From: Streptomyces thermolilacinus SPC6
Lineage (GTDB): Bacteria; Actinomycetota; Actinomycetes; Streptomycetales; Streptomycetaceae
DNA: 64,000 nt
NCBI RefSeq assembly: GCF_000478605.2
Contig: NZ_ASHX02000001.1
Coordinates: forward strand, 5,533,001-5,597,000
Direction: 5' to 3'
Position numbers and translations under genes: made by a program
Shown here: piece by piece, positions 47,784 through 56,288 of the stretch
Numbering within the stretch: position 1 is the first letter of the stretch
How the letters are laid out: each line of letters starts with the position of its first letter
Notes under the pieces: model-generated
The model's database searches: none
What the model saw: only the letters and a program-made list of their open reading frames with translations
What the model was told of the DNA's origin: nothing

Positions 47784-47828
47784 GTCGGGAAGGTCCGCGT
47801 CGGGAAGGTCCGCGTCGGGCCGGTACGC
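47784..47828. repeat. Three tandem 15-bp repeats upstream of rsmB
   Basis: The unit GTCGGGAAGGTCCGC occurs twice perfectly and a third time with three changes, in the fmt-rsmB gap. It probably arose by slippage. Confidence 0.8.
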
Positions 47829-47993
47829 GGCGCTCACGACACCGGCGTGGAGCCCGGCACCCACTGAGGCCAGGCGCGAGGCCCGCCGAGGTCACCCGCG
47901 CGACGCCCGGTGGGGCCGTCCGGCGCGGGGCGGCCTCCTCGGGGCGGGGGACTACCCTTGGGGGGTTGGAACCATCGCGAAGCGGAGCACCTT

Positions 47994-49430
47994 TTGAGCG
48001 AGCAAGGCCGTCGCCGTCCCTCCAAGCCGTACCGGCGTCCCCAGAAGGACCCGGTGCGCATGCTGGCCTTCGAGGCGCTGCGCGCCGTGGACGAGCGGGA
48101 CGCGTACGCGAACCTCGTCCTGCCGCCGCTGCTGAAGAAGGCCCGCGAGAAGGACGGCTTCGACGCACGGGACGCCGCCCTCGCGACGGAGCTCGTGTAC
48201 GGCACGCTGCGCCGGCAGGGCACGTACGACGCGATCGTCGCCGCCTGCGTGGACCGGCCGCTGCGCGAGGTGGACCCGCCGGTACTCGACGTGCTCGCGC
48301 TCGGCGCGCACCAGCTGCTCGGCACCCGCATCCCCACCCACGCCGCCGTGTCCGCCAGCGTCGAGCTGGCGCGCGTCGTGCTCGGCGACGGGCGGGCCAA
48401 GTTCGTCAACGCCGTCCTGCGCCGCGTCGCCCAGCACGACCTGGACGGCTGGCTGGAGAAGGTCGCGCCGCCCTACGACGAGGACCCCGAGGACCACCTC
48501 GCCGTCGTGCACTCGCACCCCCGCTGGATCGTCTCCGCCCTGTGGGACGCCCTCGGCGGCGGCCGCGCGGGCATCGAGGACCTCCTGGAGGCCGACAACG
48601 AGCGGCCCGAGGTCACCCTCGTCGCCCGCCCCGGCCGCGCCACCCCCGACGAGCTGCTGGACGTCCTGGACGAGGGCGCCGGGCAGCCCGGCCGCTGGTC
48701 GCCCTACGCCGTGCGGCTCCCGGAGGGCGGCGAGCCGGGCGCGCTCGACGCCGTCCGGGAAGGCCGCGCGGGCGTCCAGGACGAGGGCAGCCAGCTCGTC
48801 GCCATCGCCCTGGCGAACGTTCCCCTCGACGGCCCCGACACCCGCTGGCTCGACGGCTGCGCGGGCCCCGGCGGCAAGGCCGCCCTGCTCGGCGCCCTCG
48901 CGGCCCGGCGCGGCGCCGCCCTGCTCGCCGCCGAGAAGCAGCCCCACCGCGCCCGCCTCGTCCAGCGCGCCCTCGCCGGGAACCCCGGCCCGTACGAGGT
49001 GATCACCGCCGACGGCACCCGTCCGCCGTGGCGCCCCGGCTCGTTCGACCGCGTCCTCGTCGACGTGCCCTGCTCCGGTCTCGGCGCCCTGCGCCGCCGG
49101 CCCGAGGCGCGCTGGCGCCGCCGCCCCGAGGACCTGGACGGCTTCGCGCCGCTGCAGCGCGCCCTGCTCGCCGAGGCGCTGAAGGCCGTACGGGTCGGCG
49201 GCGTCGTCGGGTACGCGACCTGCTCGCCGCACCTCGCCGAGACCCGCGCCGTCGTGGACGACGTGCTCAAGGGGCGCGGGGGAGCGCAGGACGTGCACGC
49301 CGAGTGGATCGACGCGCGCCCCTTGATGCCCGGCGTGCCCGCGCTCGGCGAGGGACCGGACGTCCAGCTCTGGCCCCATCTGCACGGCACCGACGCCATG
49401 TACCTGGCGCTGCTGCGCCGCACCGCCTGA
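47994..49430 (+). CDS. rsmB: 16S rRNA m5C967 methyltransferase RsmB
   Basis: SAM-dependent methylation of 16S rRNA C967 (E. coli numbering). The 478-residue protein has an N-terminal NusB-like RNA-binding domain (VRMLAFEALRAVDERDAYANL) and a Rossmann methyltransferase domain. The SAM loop is DGCAGPGGKAALLG. The two catalytic cysteines are Cys360 (DVPCSGLG) and Cys410 (YATCSPH). TTG at 47994 with GGAG 7 nt upstream gives SEQGRRRPSKPYRRPQ; the basic start is plausible for an RNA-binding protein. rpe follows after 155 bp. Confidence 0.92.
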   Translation: MSEQGRRRPSKPYRRPQKDPVRMLAFEALRAVDERDAYANLVLPPLLKKAREKDGFDARDAALATELVYGTLRRQGTYDAIVAACVDRPLREVDPPVLDVLALGAHQLLGTRIPTHAAVSASVELARVVLGDGRAKFVNAVLRRVAQHDLDGWLEKVAPPYDEDPEDHLAVVHSHPRWIVSALWDALGGGRAGIEDLLEADNERPEVTLVARPGRATPDELLDVLDEGAGQPGRWSPYAVRLPEGGEPGALDAVREGRAGVQDEGSQLVAIALANVPLDGPDTRWLDGCAGPGGKAALLGALAARRGAALLAAEKQPHRARLVQRALAGNPGPYEVITADGTRPPWRPGSFDRVLVDVPCSGLGALRRRPEARWRRRPEDLDGFAPLQRALLAEALKAVRVGGVVGYATCSPHLAETRAVVDDVLKGRGGAQDVHAEWIDARPLMPGVPALGEGPDVQLWPHLHGTDAMYLALLRRTA

Positions 49431-49570
49431 CCCGGCGGACAGGCGCGGAGGCGGCCGACCGACCGTATGGACGGGATCGAGCCTCCAGGGGTTTGCGGGG
49501 ATTCGGGCGGACTGTTCCGGCCCCGGCGCGACCCAGCCGGGGGATCGGGGCGAGGAAGGGCCGCGCGGCA

Positions 49571-49588
49571 TGGCAGGCTTGGCACATG
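49571..49588 (+). promoter_or_regulatory. Extended -10 for leaderless rpe
   Basis: TGG followed directly by CAGGCT (49574-49579) ends 6 bp before the rpe ATG. No ribosome site precedes the start codon. Confidence 0.4.
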
Positions 49589-50269
49589 GCCCAGATCAAC
49601 CCCAGCATCCTGTCCGCCGACTTCGCCCGCCTCGCCGACGAGGCCCGGGCCGTCGAGGGCGCCGACTGGCTCCACGTGGACGTCATGGACAACCACTTCG
49701 TGCCCAACCTCACCCTGGGCGTGCCCGTCGTCGAGTCGCTCAGCCGGGCGACCGACACCCCGCTGGACTGCCACCTCATGATCGAGGACCCCGACCGCTG
49801 GGCCCCGCAGTACGTGGAGGCGGGTGCCGGTTCGGTCACCTTCCACGTGGAGGCCGCCGCCGCGCCCGTACGGCTGGCGCGGGAGATCCGGGCCAAGGGC
49901 GCACGCGCCTCCATGGCGCTCAAGCCCGCCACGCCCATCGAGCCGTACGAGGACCTGCTGCCCGAGCTGGACATGCTGCTGATCATGACGGTCGAGCCGG
50001 GCTTCGGCGGACAGGCCTTCCTCGACATCATGCTCCCGAAGATCCGCCGCACCCGTGAGCTGATCTCCAAGCACGGTCTCGAACTGTGGCTCCAGGTCGA
50101 CGGCGGGGTCTCCGAGGCCACCATCGAGCGCTGCGCCGAGGCCGGAGCGGACGTGTTCGTCGCCGGTTCCGCGGTGTACGGCGCCGACGACCCGGCCGGG
50201 GCCGTACGGGCCCTGCGCGAGCGGGCCGACCGCGCCACCGCCGCCGCGGGCTGGGCGTGCGGACACTGA
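49586..50269 (+). CDS. rpe: Ribulose-phosphate 3-epimerase
   Basis: Interconverts ribulose-5-P and xylulose-5-P in the pentose phosphate pathway. The 227-residue TIM barrel has INPSILSADFARL and HVDVMDNHFVPNLT. DCHLMIEDPDRW, MTVEPGFGGQAF, QVDGGV and the phosphate-binding FVAGSAVYG follow. All metal-ligand His/Asp positions are present. ATG at 49586 is the family start. Confidence 0.95.
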   Translation: MAQINPSILSADFARLADEARAVEGADWLHVDVMDNHFVPNLTLGVPVVESLSRATDTPLDCHLMIEDPDRWAPQYVEAGAGSVTFHVEAAAAPVRLAREIRAKGARASMALKPATPIEPYEDLLPELDMLLIMTVEPGFGGQAFLDIMLPKIRRTRELISKHGLELWLQVDGGVSEATIERCAEAGADVFVAGSAVYGADDPAGAVRALRERADRATAAAGWACGH

Positions 50270-50378
50270 GCCACCGGTGGGTCACCGGCAGATGAACGCA
50301 AACCAACAGGACTGATCGAGGGTCGCCGGATCTGCAAGGATGGCGATCCGGAGCATGAACAGCAGTGAGGAGAACGCG

Positions 50379-51401
50379 GTGTCTGCAATGTCGGCGGGAC
50401 GTCCAGCCCTGCGGATGGGACCCGCGGAGCTGGTGCAGGCGGCGGCCATGGCCCGTCGCTTCTATCTCGAGGGCAAGTCCAAGATCCAGATCGCCGAGGA
50501 GTTCGGCGTCAGCCGCTTCAAGGTCGCCCGCGTCCTGGAGACGGCCCTGGAGAGGGACCTCGTACGGATCGAGATCCGCGTACCGGCGGAGCTGGACGCG
50601 GAGCGCTCCGACGCCCTGCGTGCCCGCTACGGTCTGCGCCACGCCGTCGTCGTCGAATCCCCCGCCGAGGGCGAGGACGAGTCGCCCGACCCGGAGAACC
50701 TGGGCGAGGTCGCGGCCGACCTGCTCGGCGAGCTGGTGACCGAGGGCGACGTCCTCGGCCTGGCGTGGGGCCGGTCCACCATCCACATGGCCGCCGCCCT
50801 CGACCGGCTGCCCCCGTGCACGGTCGTCCAGCTGACCGGCGTGTACGACGCGGGGACCGCCGAGCGCGGTTCGGTCGAAGCCGTGCGCCGCGCCGCCCAG
50901 GTCTCCGGCGGCGAGGCCCACCCCATCTACGCGCCGATGCTGCTGCCCGACCCGGCGACCGCCGCCGCGCTGCGCAACCAGACCGGCATCGCCCGCGCCT
51001 TCGAGTACTTCGACAAGGTCACCGTCGCCGCGGTGTCCATCGGCTCGTGGGAGCCGGGCATCTCCACCGTCCACGACATGCTCAGCGACGAGGAGCGCGC
51101 CCACTACGCGTCCCTCGGTGTCGCCGCCGAGATGTCCGCCCACCTCTTCGATTCCGACGGCCGCCGCGTCGGGCGCGACCTCGGCGAGCGGTGCATCACG
51201 GTGGAGGCCGACCGGCTGCGCCGCATCCCGGAGGTCGTCGCCATCGCGGGCGGCTCCCGCAAGGCCGCCGCCATCGGAGCCGTACTCCGCTCCGGTCTGG
51301 TCACCAGCCTGGTCACGGACACGTCCGCCGCGGACTACCTGCTGACCGAGTCGCAGCCGGGCCCGCGTCCCGCCCTGGAGCGCTTCGACCCGGACAACTG
51401 A
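50379..51401 (+). CDS. SorC/DeoR-type sugar-phosphate-responsive regulator
   Basis: A 340-residue transcription factor. The N-terminal HTH reads ARRFYLEGKSKIQIAEEFGVSRFKVARVLETA. A SorC-type sugar-binding domain follows (DLLGELVTEGDVLGLAWGRST, VVQLTGVYDAG, AAIGAVLRSGLVTSLVTD). Such proteins sense phosphorylated sugars and control carbon genes; the target is not evident. Its position after rpe suggests a pentose-phosphate link, which is inference. GTG at 50379 has GAGGAG 6 nt upstream; ATGs at 50340 and 50355 are in frame but have poorly spaced ribosome sites. Confidence 0.85.
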   Translation: MSAMSAGRPALRMGPAELVQAAAMARRFYLEGKSKIQIAEEFGVSRFKVARVLETALERDLVRIEIRVPAELDAERSDALRARYGLRHAVVVESPAEGEDESPDPENLGEVAADLLGELVTEGDVLGLAWGRSTIHMAAALDRLPPCTVVQLTGVYDAGTAERGSVEAVRRAAQVSGGEAHPIYAPMLLPDPATAAALRNQTGIARAFEYFDKVTVAAVSIGSWEPGISTVHDMLSDEERAHYASLGVAAEMSAHLFDSDGRRVGRDLGERCITVEADRLRRIPEVVAIAGGSRKAAAIGAVLRSGLVTSLVTDTSAADYLLTESQPGPRPALERFDPDN

Positions 51402-51425
51402 GCACCCCCGGCACCCCTCGTTGGA

Positions 51426-51463
51426 GGAACCTCCTAGGTCACCCGCTGTGACCTGGAGGTTCC
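51426..51463 (+). terminator. Terminator after the SorC-type regulator
   Basis: A long hairpin pairs 51426-51442 with 51448-51463 (16 bp with one bulged T, 5-nt loop), 25 bp after the stop codon. Confidence 0.85.
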
Positions 51464-51503
51464 GCCCGGGGGTCGAACACGCGTCGGCATGGGACAATGA
51501 AGT

Positions 51504-51575
51504 ACGTGCGTTTTCCCCCGGCTGAGATGCCCGGGGGCCAACTCCGAACGACTGGGATGTTCAGCACGTGCGTTT
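51504..51575 (+). promoter_or_regulatory. Leader of guaB1 with hairpin and direct repeat of the start region
   Basis: ACGTGCGTTT occurs at 51504-51513 and again at 51566-51575, where it spans the GTG start of guaB1. Between them is a CCCCCGG/CCGGGGG hairpin (51515-51521 with 51531-51537). GACAAT just upstream of the first copy may be a -10 box. Confidence 0.4.
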
Positions 51576-53010
51576 CCTCAATGACCTGAAGCCGCCGTAC
51601 GACCTCACGTACGACGATGTGTTCATGGTGCCTAGCCGCTCGGCCGTGGGCTCCCGCCAGGGCGTCGACCTCACCGCCCCCGACGGCACCGGGACCACCA
51701 TCCCGCTGGTCGTGGCGAACATGACCGCCATCGCCGGCCGCCGCATGGCCGAGACGGTCGCCCGCCGCGGCGGCCTGGTGGTCATCCCCCAGGACATCCC
51801 GATCGACGTCGTCACCGACGTCGTCTCCTGGGTCAAGAGCCGCCACCACGTCCTCGACACGCCGATCGTCCTCGACCCGGCCCAGACCGTCGCGGACGCG
51901 CTGTCGCTGCTCTCCAAGCGGGCGCACAACGCAGGTGTCGTCGTGGACGCCGACCACAAGCCCGTCGGCGTGGTCACGGACCGCGACCTGACCGGCGTGG
52001 ACCGCTTCACGCAGCTGTCCGAGGTCATGTCGCGGGACCTGCTGCTCCTCGACGCGGACATCGACCCCATCGAGGCGTTCAACACCCTCGACCACCACAA
52101 CCGCCGCTACGCCCCCGCCGTGGACGGCGAAGGGCGGCTCGCGGGCATCCTCACCCGCAAGGGCGCCCTGCGCGCCACGCTGTACACGCCCGCCGTGGAC
52201 GACCGCGGCCGACTGCGGATCGCCGCCGCCGTCGGCATCAACGGCGACGTGGCGGGCAAGGCCAAGCAGCTCCTCGACGCCGGTGTGGACACGCTCGTCA
52301 TCGACACGGCCCACGGCCACCAGGAGTCGATGATCGACGCGATCCGCGTGGTCCGCGGCCTCGACCCGCAGGTCCCGATCGTCGCGGGCAACATCGTCGC
52401 CGCCGAGGGTGTCCGCGACCTCATCGAGGCCGGCGCGGACATCATCAAGGTCGGCGTCGGCCCCGGCGCCATGTGCACCACGCGGATGATGACCGGTGTG
52501 GGCCGCCCGCAGTTCTCCGCCGTCCTGGAGTGCGCCGCCGAGGCGAAGAAGTACGGCAAGCACGTCTGGGCCGACGGCGGCGTCCGCCACCCGCGCGACG
52601 TGGCCATGGCCCTCGCCGCGGGCGCGTCCAACGTGATGATCGGCTCCTGGTTCGCCGGGACGTACGAGTCCCCCGGCGACCTCCAGCAGGACGCCGACGG
52701 CCGCCTGTACAAGGAGTCGTTCGGCATGGCCTCCGCCCGCGCCGTGCGCAACCGCACCAGCGAGGAGTCCGCGTACGACCGGGCCCGCAAGGCGCTGTTC
52801 GAGGAGGGCATCTCCACCTCGCGGATGTATCTCGACCCGGCCCGCCCCGGCGTCGAGGACCTGATCGACTCGATCATCGCCGGTGTCCGTTCCTCCTGCA
52901 CCTACGCGGGGGCCGCCTCGCTGGAGGAGTTCGCCGAGAAGGCCGTCGTCGGCGTGCAGAGCGCCGCCGGTTACGCCGAGGGCAAGCCGCTCCACTCCAG
53001 CTGGAGCTGA
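51568..53010 (+). CDS. guaB1: GuaB1-family protein (IMP dehydrogenase-related, probable GMP reductase)
   Basis: A 480-residue TIM-barrel enzyme with two CBS motifs inserted at ~95-210. The catalytic loop Cys is Cys303 in GPGAMCTTRMMTGVGRPQ; IMPDH proper usually has Ser/Ile before the Cys. The N-terminus RFLNDLKPPYDLTYDDVFMVPS is typical of the actinobacterial GuaB1 group. The mycobacterial member was shown to be a GMP reductase with a regulatory CBS module. It would return GMP to IMP and balance purines under (p)ppGpp control. The activity here is inferred from the group. Confidence 0.9.
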   Translation: MRFLNDLKPPYDLTYDDVFMVPSRSAVGSRQGVDLTAPDGTGTTIPLVVANMTAIAGRRMAETVARRGGLVVIPQDIPIDVVTDVVSWVKSRHHVLDTPIVLDPAQTVADALSLLSKRAHNAGVVVDADHKPVGVVTDRDLTGVDRFTQLSEVMSRDLLLLDADIDPIEAFNTLDHHNRRYAPAVDGEGRLAGILTRKGALRATLYTPAVDDRGRLRIAAAVGINGDVAGKAKQLLDAGVDTLVIDTAHGHQESMIDAIRVVRGLDPQVPIVAGNIVAAEGVRDLIEAGADIIKVGVGPGAMCTTRMMTGVGRPQFSAVLECAAEAKKYGKHVWADGGVRHPRDVAMALAAGASNVMIGSWFAGTYESPGDLQQDADGRLYKESFGMASARAVRNRTSEESAYDRARKALFEEGISTSRMYLDPARPGVEDLIDSIIAGVRSSCTYAGAASLEEFAEKAVVGVQSAAGYAEGKPLHSSWS

Positions 53011-53208
53011 CCTCCCCCGACGAGCCGTTCCCGCCGCGCCCGCGCGCCGGGGGCGGCTCGTCCCGTACCCCGGCCCGCGGACTCGCTGTCCGGCGCCGTC
53101 CGGCACACGGAGGACCGCCCGCCGTAAAGCCGGGAGAAAAAGAGAGGCGTGTTCCGTGCGACCGGGGGTATACGCGCCTCGGCAATGTCGAGACGAAGGG
53201 AGGGCAAC

Positions 53209-54060
53209 GTGTCCACGGCGACCACGACCCCGACGGAGACGACGGCACCCGCGACCCCACTGCCGCGGGTCCCCGACCCCACCGAGGTCGCACCCCAGGA
53301 CGCCAAGGAGCTCTCGAAGCAGTTCTTCGCGCGCCTCGCGGTCCTGGAAGAGGGGACCGAGGAGTACCAGTACGTCCGCAACACGCTGATCGAACTGAAC
53401 CTTTCCCTGGTCAAGTACGCGGCCACCCGCTTCCGCAGCCGCTCCGACCAGATGGAGGACATCGTCCAGGTCGGCACCATCGGGCTGATCAAGGCCATCG
53501 ACCGGTTCGAGCTGAGCCGCGAGGTCGAGTTCGCGACCTTCGCCATGCCCTGCGTGATCGGCGAGATCAAGCGCTTCTTCCGGGACACGAGCTGGTCCGT
53601 GCACGTGCCGCGGCGGCTCCAGGAGCTGCGCATCGACATCGCCCGCGCCACCGACGAACTCTTCCAGGAGCTGGACCGGTCCCCGACGGCGGCGGAGCTG
53701 GCCGCGCACCTCGGCATCGGCGAGGACGAGGTGATCGAGGGCCTGGTGGCGGCCAACGGGTACACGGCAGCGTCGCTGGACATGCCGCTCGACGAGTCGG
53801 GGGAGCCCGCGTCGGCGACCCTCGCGGACCTCATCGGCGAGGAGGACCGCGACATGCAGCTCACCGAGAACATCCAGGCGCTCAAGCCGCTCGTGGAGCA
53901 GTTGGACGACCGGGACAAGGCGATCCTGCGGATGCGGTTCGCCGAGGAGATGACCCAGGCGGAGATCGGGGAACGGCTCGGTGTGTCGCAGATGCACGTC
54001 TCCCGGCTCCTCGCCCGGATGACGAAGCGGATGCGCGAGGGAATGCTCAGCGAGAGCTGA
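53209..54060 (+). CDS. SigB/SigF-type RNA polymerase sigma factor
   Basis: A 283-residue sigma factor of the general-stress/sporulation group. It has a disordered Thr/Pro-rich N-terminus and region 2 (EDIVQVGTIGLIKAIDRFE, FATFAMPCVIGEIKRFFRD). Region 3 (WSVHVPRRLQELRIDI) and region 4 (MTQAEIGERLGVSQMHVSRLLARM) follow; region 1.1 is absent. Which of the several Streptomyces paralogues it is cannot be fixed from sequence. GTG at 53209 has GGAGGG 5 nt upstream. An anti-sigma-like ATPase gene lies convergent downstream, so the two may form a partner-switch pair, but they are not co-transcribed. Confidence 0.9.
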   Translation: MSTATTTPTETTAPATPLPRVPDPTEVAPQDAKELSKQFFARLAVLEEGTEEYQYVRNTLIELNLSLVKYAATRFRSRSDQMEDIVQVGTIGLIKAIDRFELSREVEFATFAMPCVIGEIKRFFRDTSWSVHVPRRLQELRIDIARATDELFQELDRSPTAAELAAHLGIGEDEVIEGLVAANGYTAASLDMPLDESGEPASATLADLIGEEDRDMQLTENIQALKPLVEQLDDRDKAILRMRFAEEMTQAEIGERLGVSQMHVSRLLARMTKRMREGMLSES

Positions 54061-54248
54061 CCCGGGACCGACGGCTGACGGCGACCGGTGACCTGACCCG
54101 GGTCGGCCCGGACGTTGCGGGAGGCCCAGCCGGACACGGCGGTAGCTCGCCTGGAGCCGGAGCTGCTGGATCCGGATCGGTGAGCCGGGAGCGGGGAGCC
54201 GCGCCCGGGACGGCAGAAGGGTCGCGGACGGACGCCCGGAGCACGCCC

Positions 54249-54298
54249 TGTGGACCATGCCGGGGCGGGACGAGCAGTCCTACCCGGCATGGTCCACA
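54249..54298. terminator. 16-bp inverted repeat between the sigma and ATPase genes
   Basis: Perfect arms at 54249-54264 and 54283-54298 enclose an 18-nt loop. The right arm lies within the last codons of the minus-strand gene. It is the likely terminator for both convergent genes. Confidence 0.75.
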
Positions 54299-54759
54299 AG
54301 TCGCGGCCCCGGCTCCGTGTACGGCCCGGACCCCGTCGCACCGGCGCGCACCGCGCTCCGGGCCGGCCGCTCCTGGGACCGTGCCTCCCGGTGGCGGTCG
54401 GCGGGCATCCACCACTCCGCCCGCACGGTCTTGCCCGACGGCCCCGGGGACACGTCCACCCGGTCGGCCAGCTGCTCCACCAGCCGCCAGCCGAAGCCTC
54501 CGCCGCCCGCGAAGTCGGGCTGCCGCGCCGTCGGCAGGGCGGGACTCGCGTCGTCCACCTCCAGCGTCAGCCGCTGTTCCTGGGCGCGCAGGCGCAGGCG
54601 CCACTCGCCCCCGGTGTGGTGCAGGACGTTCGCCAGCAGCTCGGTCACGACCAGGCGTACGGCGTTCAGGTCGGCCCAGGGGCAGCGATCGGCGACGAAG
54701 CCGGTCACGCTCTCCCTGACCTCGGCGCTGTCGACGGTACGTGAGTCCAGTACAAGCAC
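54280..54759 (-). CDS. RsbW/SpoIIAB-like ATP-binding anti-sigma-type protein
   Basis: A 159-residue HATPase_c (GHKL) protein. It has the N-box VVTELLANVLHH, the G1-like LEVDDASPALP and the G2-like GGGGFGWRLVEQLAD. It has no membrane or sensor domain. In Streptomyces such single-domain kinases either bind sigma factors or phosphorylate STAS anti-anti-sigma proteins. The adjacent SigB/F-type factor is the obvious candidate, unproven. GTG at 54759 follows AAGGAGG. The C-terminal ~35 residues are Arg/Pro/Gly-rich. Confidence 0.85.
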   Translation of the reverse strand: MLVLDSRTVDSAEVRESVTGFVADRCPWADLNAVRLVVTELLANVLHHTGGEWRLRLRAQEQRLTLEVDDASPALPTARQPDFAGGGGFGWRLVEQLADRVDVSPGPSGKTVRAEWWMPADRHREARSQERPARSAVRAGATGSGPYTEPGPRLVDHAG

Positions 54760-54904
54760 GGTCGCCTCCTTCCCCGCCTCGCGTACCCGCTCACCCCCCA
54801 CTTCACTACCGCCGACGCCCGCCGCGCCCCGCGGGGACCCGCCCTGTCGCCCGGACGGCGTACGGCGCCCGTCCCCAGGGTGTCGGGCGGCTGCCGTACG
54901 TCCC

Positions 54905-55933
54905 CTACGGCTGCGGCAGCCCCAGCACGCGTACGGCGTCCGCCACCGCCGCCCCGAGGCGCGCGTGGCCCGTGTCGTTGGGGTGCAGGCCGTCCCAGAG
55001 GTGCTCCGGGCGCAGCAGCGGGCGGCCGGGCAGCAGGGCCAGTCGTGTGTCGCCCGCCGCGCGCAGATCCCGTACGGCCTCCTCCATCGCCGCCCGCAGC
55101 TCCGCCAGCGTGGCGCCCAGGCCGTTCGGCGCGTCCTCCGCGTCCGGGCGGCGCAGCGGCGACACGACCAGCAGCGGCGTGTCGGGGTGGCCGTCGCGGA
55201 CCGTGGCGACGAAGGCGCGCGTCAGCTCGTACAGGGCGGGCGGGGCCGTCGGGACCGGGCCCCAGCAGTTCGTGCCGAACGCGAGCGTGATCAACGAGGC
55301 GTCCAGACCGGCCAGTTGCCGGGCGACGGGCAGCTCGCCGCGCCCCGTGCCCGCGTAGCCGAGGTTCACCGGGTCCAGGCCGAGCGCGCGTCCGGCGACG
55401 GCGGGCCAGGCGTGCGCGGGGCGCGTCGCCCACCAGCCCTCGGTGATCGAGTCCCCGTACACGAGCCAGCGTGGGCGGCGTGGCGCCGGGGCCACCGCGC
55501 CGCCCACCCCGCGCAGGCCCAGCACCACCGGTGCCGACACCTCCGGCAGGTACACCGTGAACACCGCGCCCGGCGGCGCGGAGGGTGGCAGCGTCAGCGC
55601 CACCGTCGCCTCCTCGGCGGTCGGCGCTCGGTACGCCTCCCCGGCACACCGCCCGTCGCGCCACAGCCCGAAGCAGTGCGCCGGTACGGGCGGCCCGGCG
55701 CCGTCCGGTCCCGGCACCCGCGCCCGGTAGCGGACCTCCACGGCGCGCGTCCCCGGCGACGCGGTCAGCTCCAGCCGTACGCCGACCGGCAGCGAAGCCC
55801 GCTCCACCAGCTCCCACGGCAGCACGCCCACCACCGACGGATCGGCCCGCACCGGCCGCCGCCCGTCCCACCACGCCACCCCGCGCAGGAAGGGCTCCGG
55901 GTCCTGCCACTCGTCGCCGCCCGCCCGCTCCAT
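54905..55933 (-). CDS. SGNH/GDSL hydrolase with N-terminal beta domain
   Basis: A 342-residue esterase-type protein. The first ~145 residues form a beta-rich domain (FLRGVAWWDGRRPV, SLPVGVRLELTAS, EVRYRARVPG). The SGNH domain follows: nucleophile Ser162 in YGDSITEGWW, Gly in GYAGTGRGELP, Asn in FGTNCWG, and the Asp-His pair in WDGLHPNDTGH. No signal peptide is seen, so it is probably cytoplasmic. The two-domain layout resembles carbohydrate esterase-like SGNH enzymes; the substrate is unknown. ATG at 55933 is the best start, as upstream codons are Cys/His-rich and lie in the control region. Confidence 0.82.
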   Translation of the reverse strand: MERAGGDEWQDPEPFLRGVAWWDGRRPVRADPSVVGVLPWELVERASLPVGVRLELTASPGTRAVEVRYRARVPGPDGAGPPVPAHCFGLWRDGRCAGEAYRAPTAEEATVALTLPPSAPPGAVFTVYLPEVSAPVVLGLRGVGGAVAPAPRRPRWLVYGDSITEGWWATRPAHAWPAVAGRALGLDPVNLGYAGTGRGELPVARQLAGLDASLITLAFGTNCWGPVPTAPPALYELTRAFVATVRDGHPDTPLLVVSPLRRPDAEDAPNGLGATLAELRAAMEEAVRDLRAAGDTRLALLPGRPLLRPEHLWDGLHPNDTGHARLGAAVADAVRVLGLPQP

Positions 55934-56048
55934 CCGGCCCCCGTCCCACGCCGTGTCCGATGCCCCTTCGGCACCCTCGCGCACCCTCTGTGCCCGCCAT
56001 GGCTCTTTCCCCCGCCGAATGCCCCAATGTGTCGATTCATGCGGCAGC

Positions 56049-56145
56049 GCGCAATGTTTCCCCGTGCGGGCTCGAAGTGCGCAATGATCATCCGCCGGTG
56101 CGCAACAACACTGCATTTCGGAATGCGAACTTCTCCCCGTAGGCT
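56049..56145 (+). promoter_or_regulatory. Permease promoter with three GCGCAA direct repeats
   Basis: GCGCAATG at 56049, GCGCAATG at 56079 and GCGCAACA at 56100 (spacing 30 and 21 bp) lie upstream of TTCGGA (56117-56122), a 17-bp spacer and TAGGCT (56140-56145). A small palindrome GCATT-N4-AATGC overlaps the -35. The third repeat starts 40 bp before the -10. The same array precedes the amidase gene at 59021. The 355-bp gap between the SGNH and permease genes holds this promoter and the leader below. Confidence 0.7.
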
Positions 56146-56164
56146 CAGGGCCCGTACCTGGAGT

Positions 56165-56253
56165 GGCGGTGACCGCCGGCTCGGCGGTCACCCCTCCCCC
56201 GTGGGTTCTTCTGTGGGCCTCTCGCTGCCCGCTCGCCGCCGCCGGTCACCGCC
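56165..56253 (+). promoter_or_regulatory. Structured leader of the permease mRNA
   Basis: With initiation near 56152 the leader is ~137 nt. It holds a perfect 10-bp hairpin with a 3-nt loop (56169-56178 with 56182-56191). The segment 56165-56174 can instead pair over 10 bp with 56244-56253, ~20 nt before the ribosome site. The two structures exclude each other, as in an attenuator or riboswitch. No known riboswitch class is recognised. Confidence 0.4.
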
Positions 56254-56288
56254 GTACCCCCGACCGCAGCGATGAAGGAGCCCCCGCA

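Noticed and set aside
47735..47993. Small gene between fmt and rsmB
   Set aside because: The gap holds a hairpin and 15-bp tandem repeats; no start with a ribosome site and no plausible protein was found.
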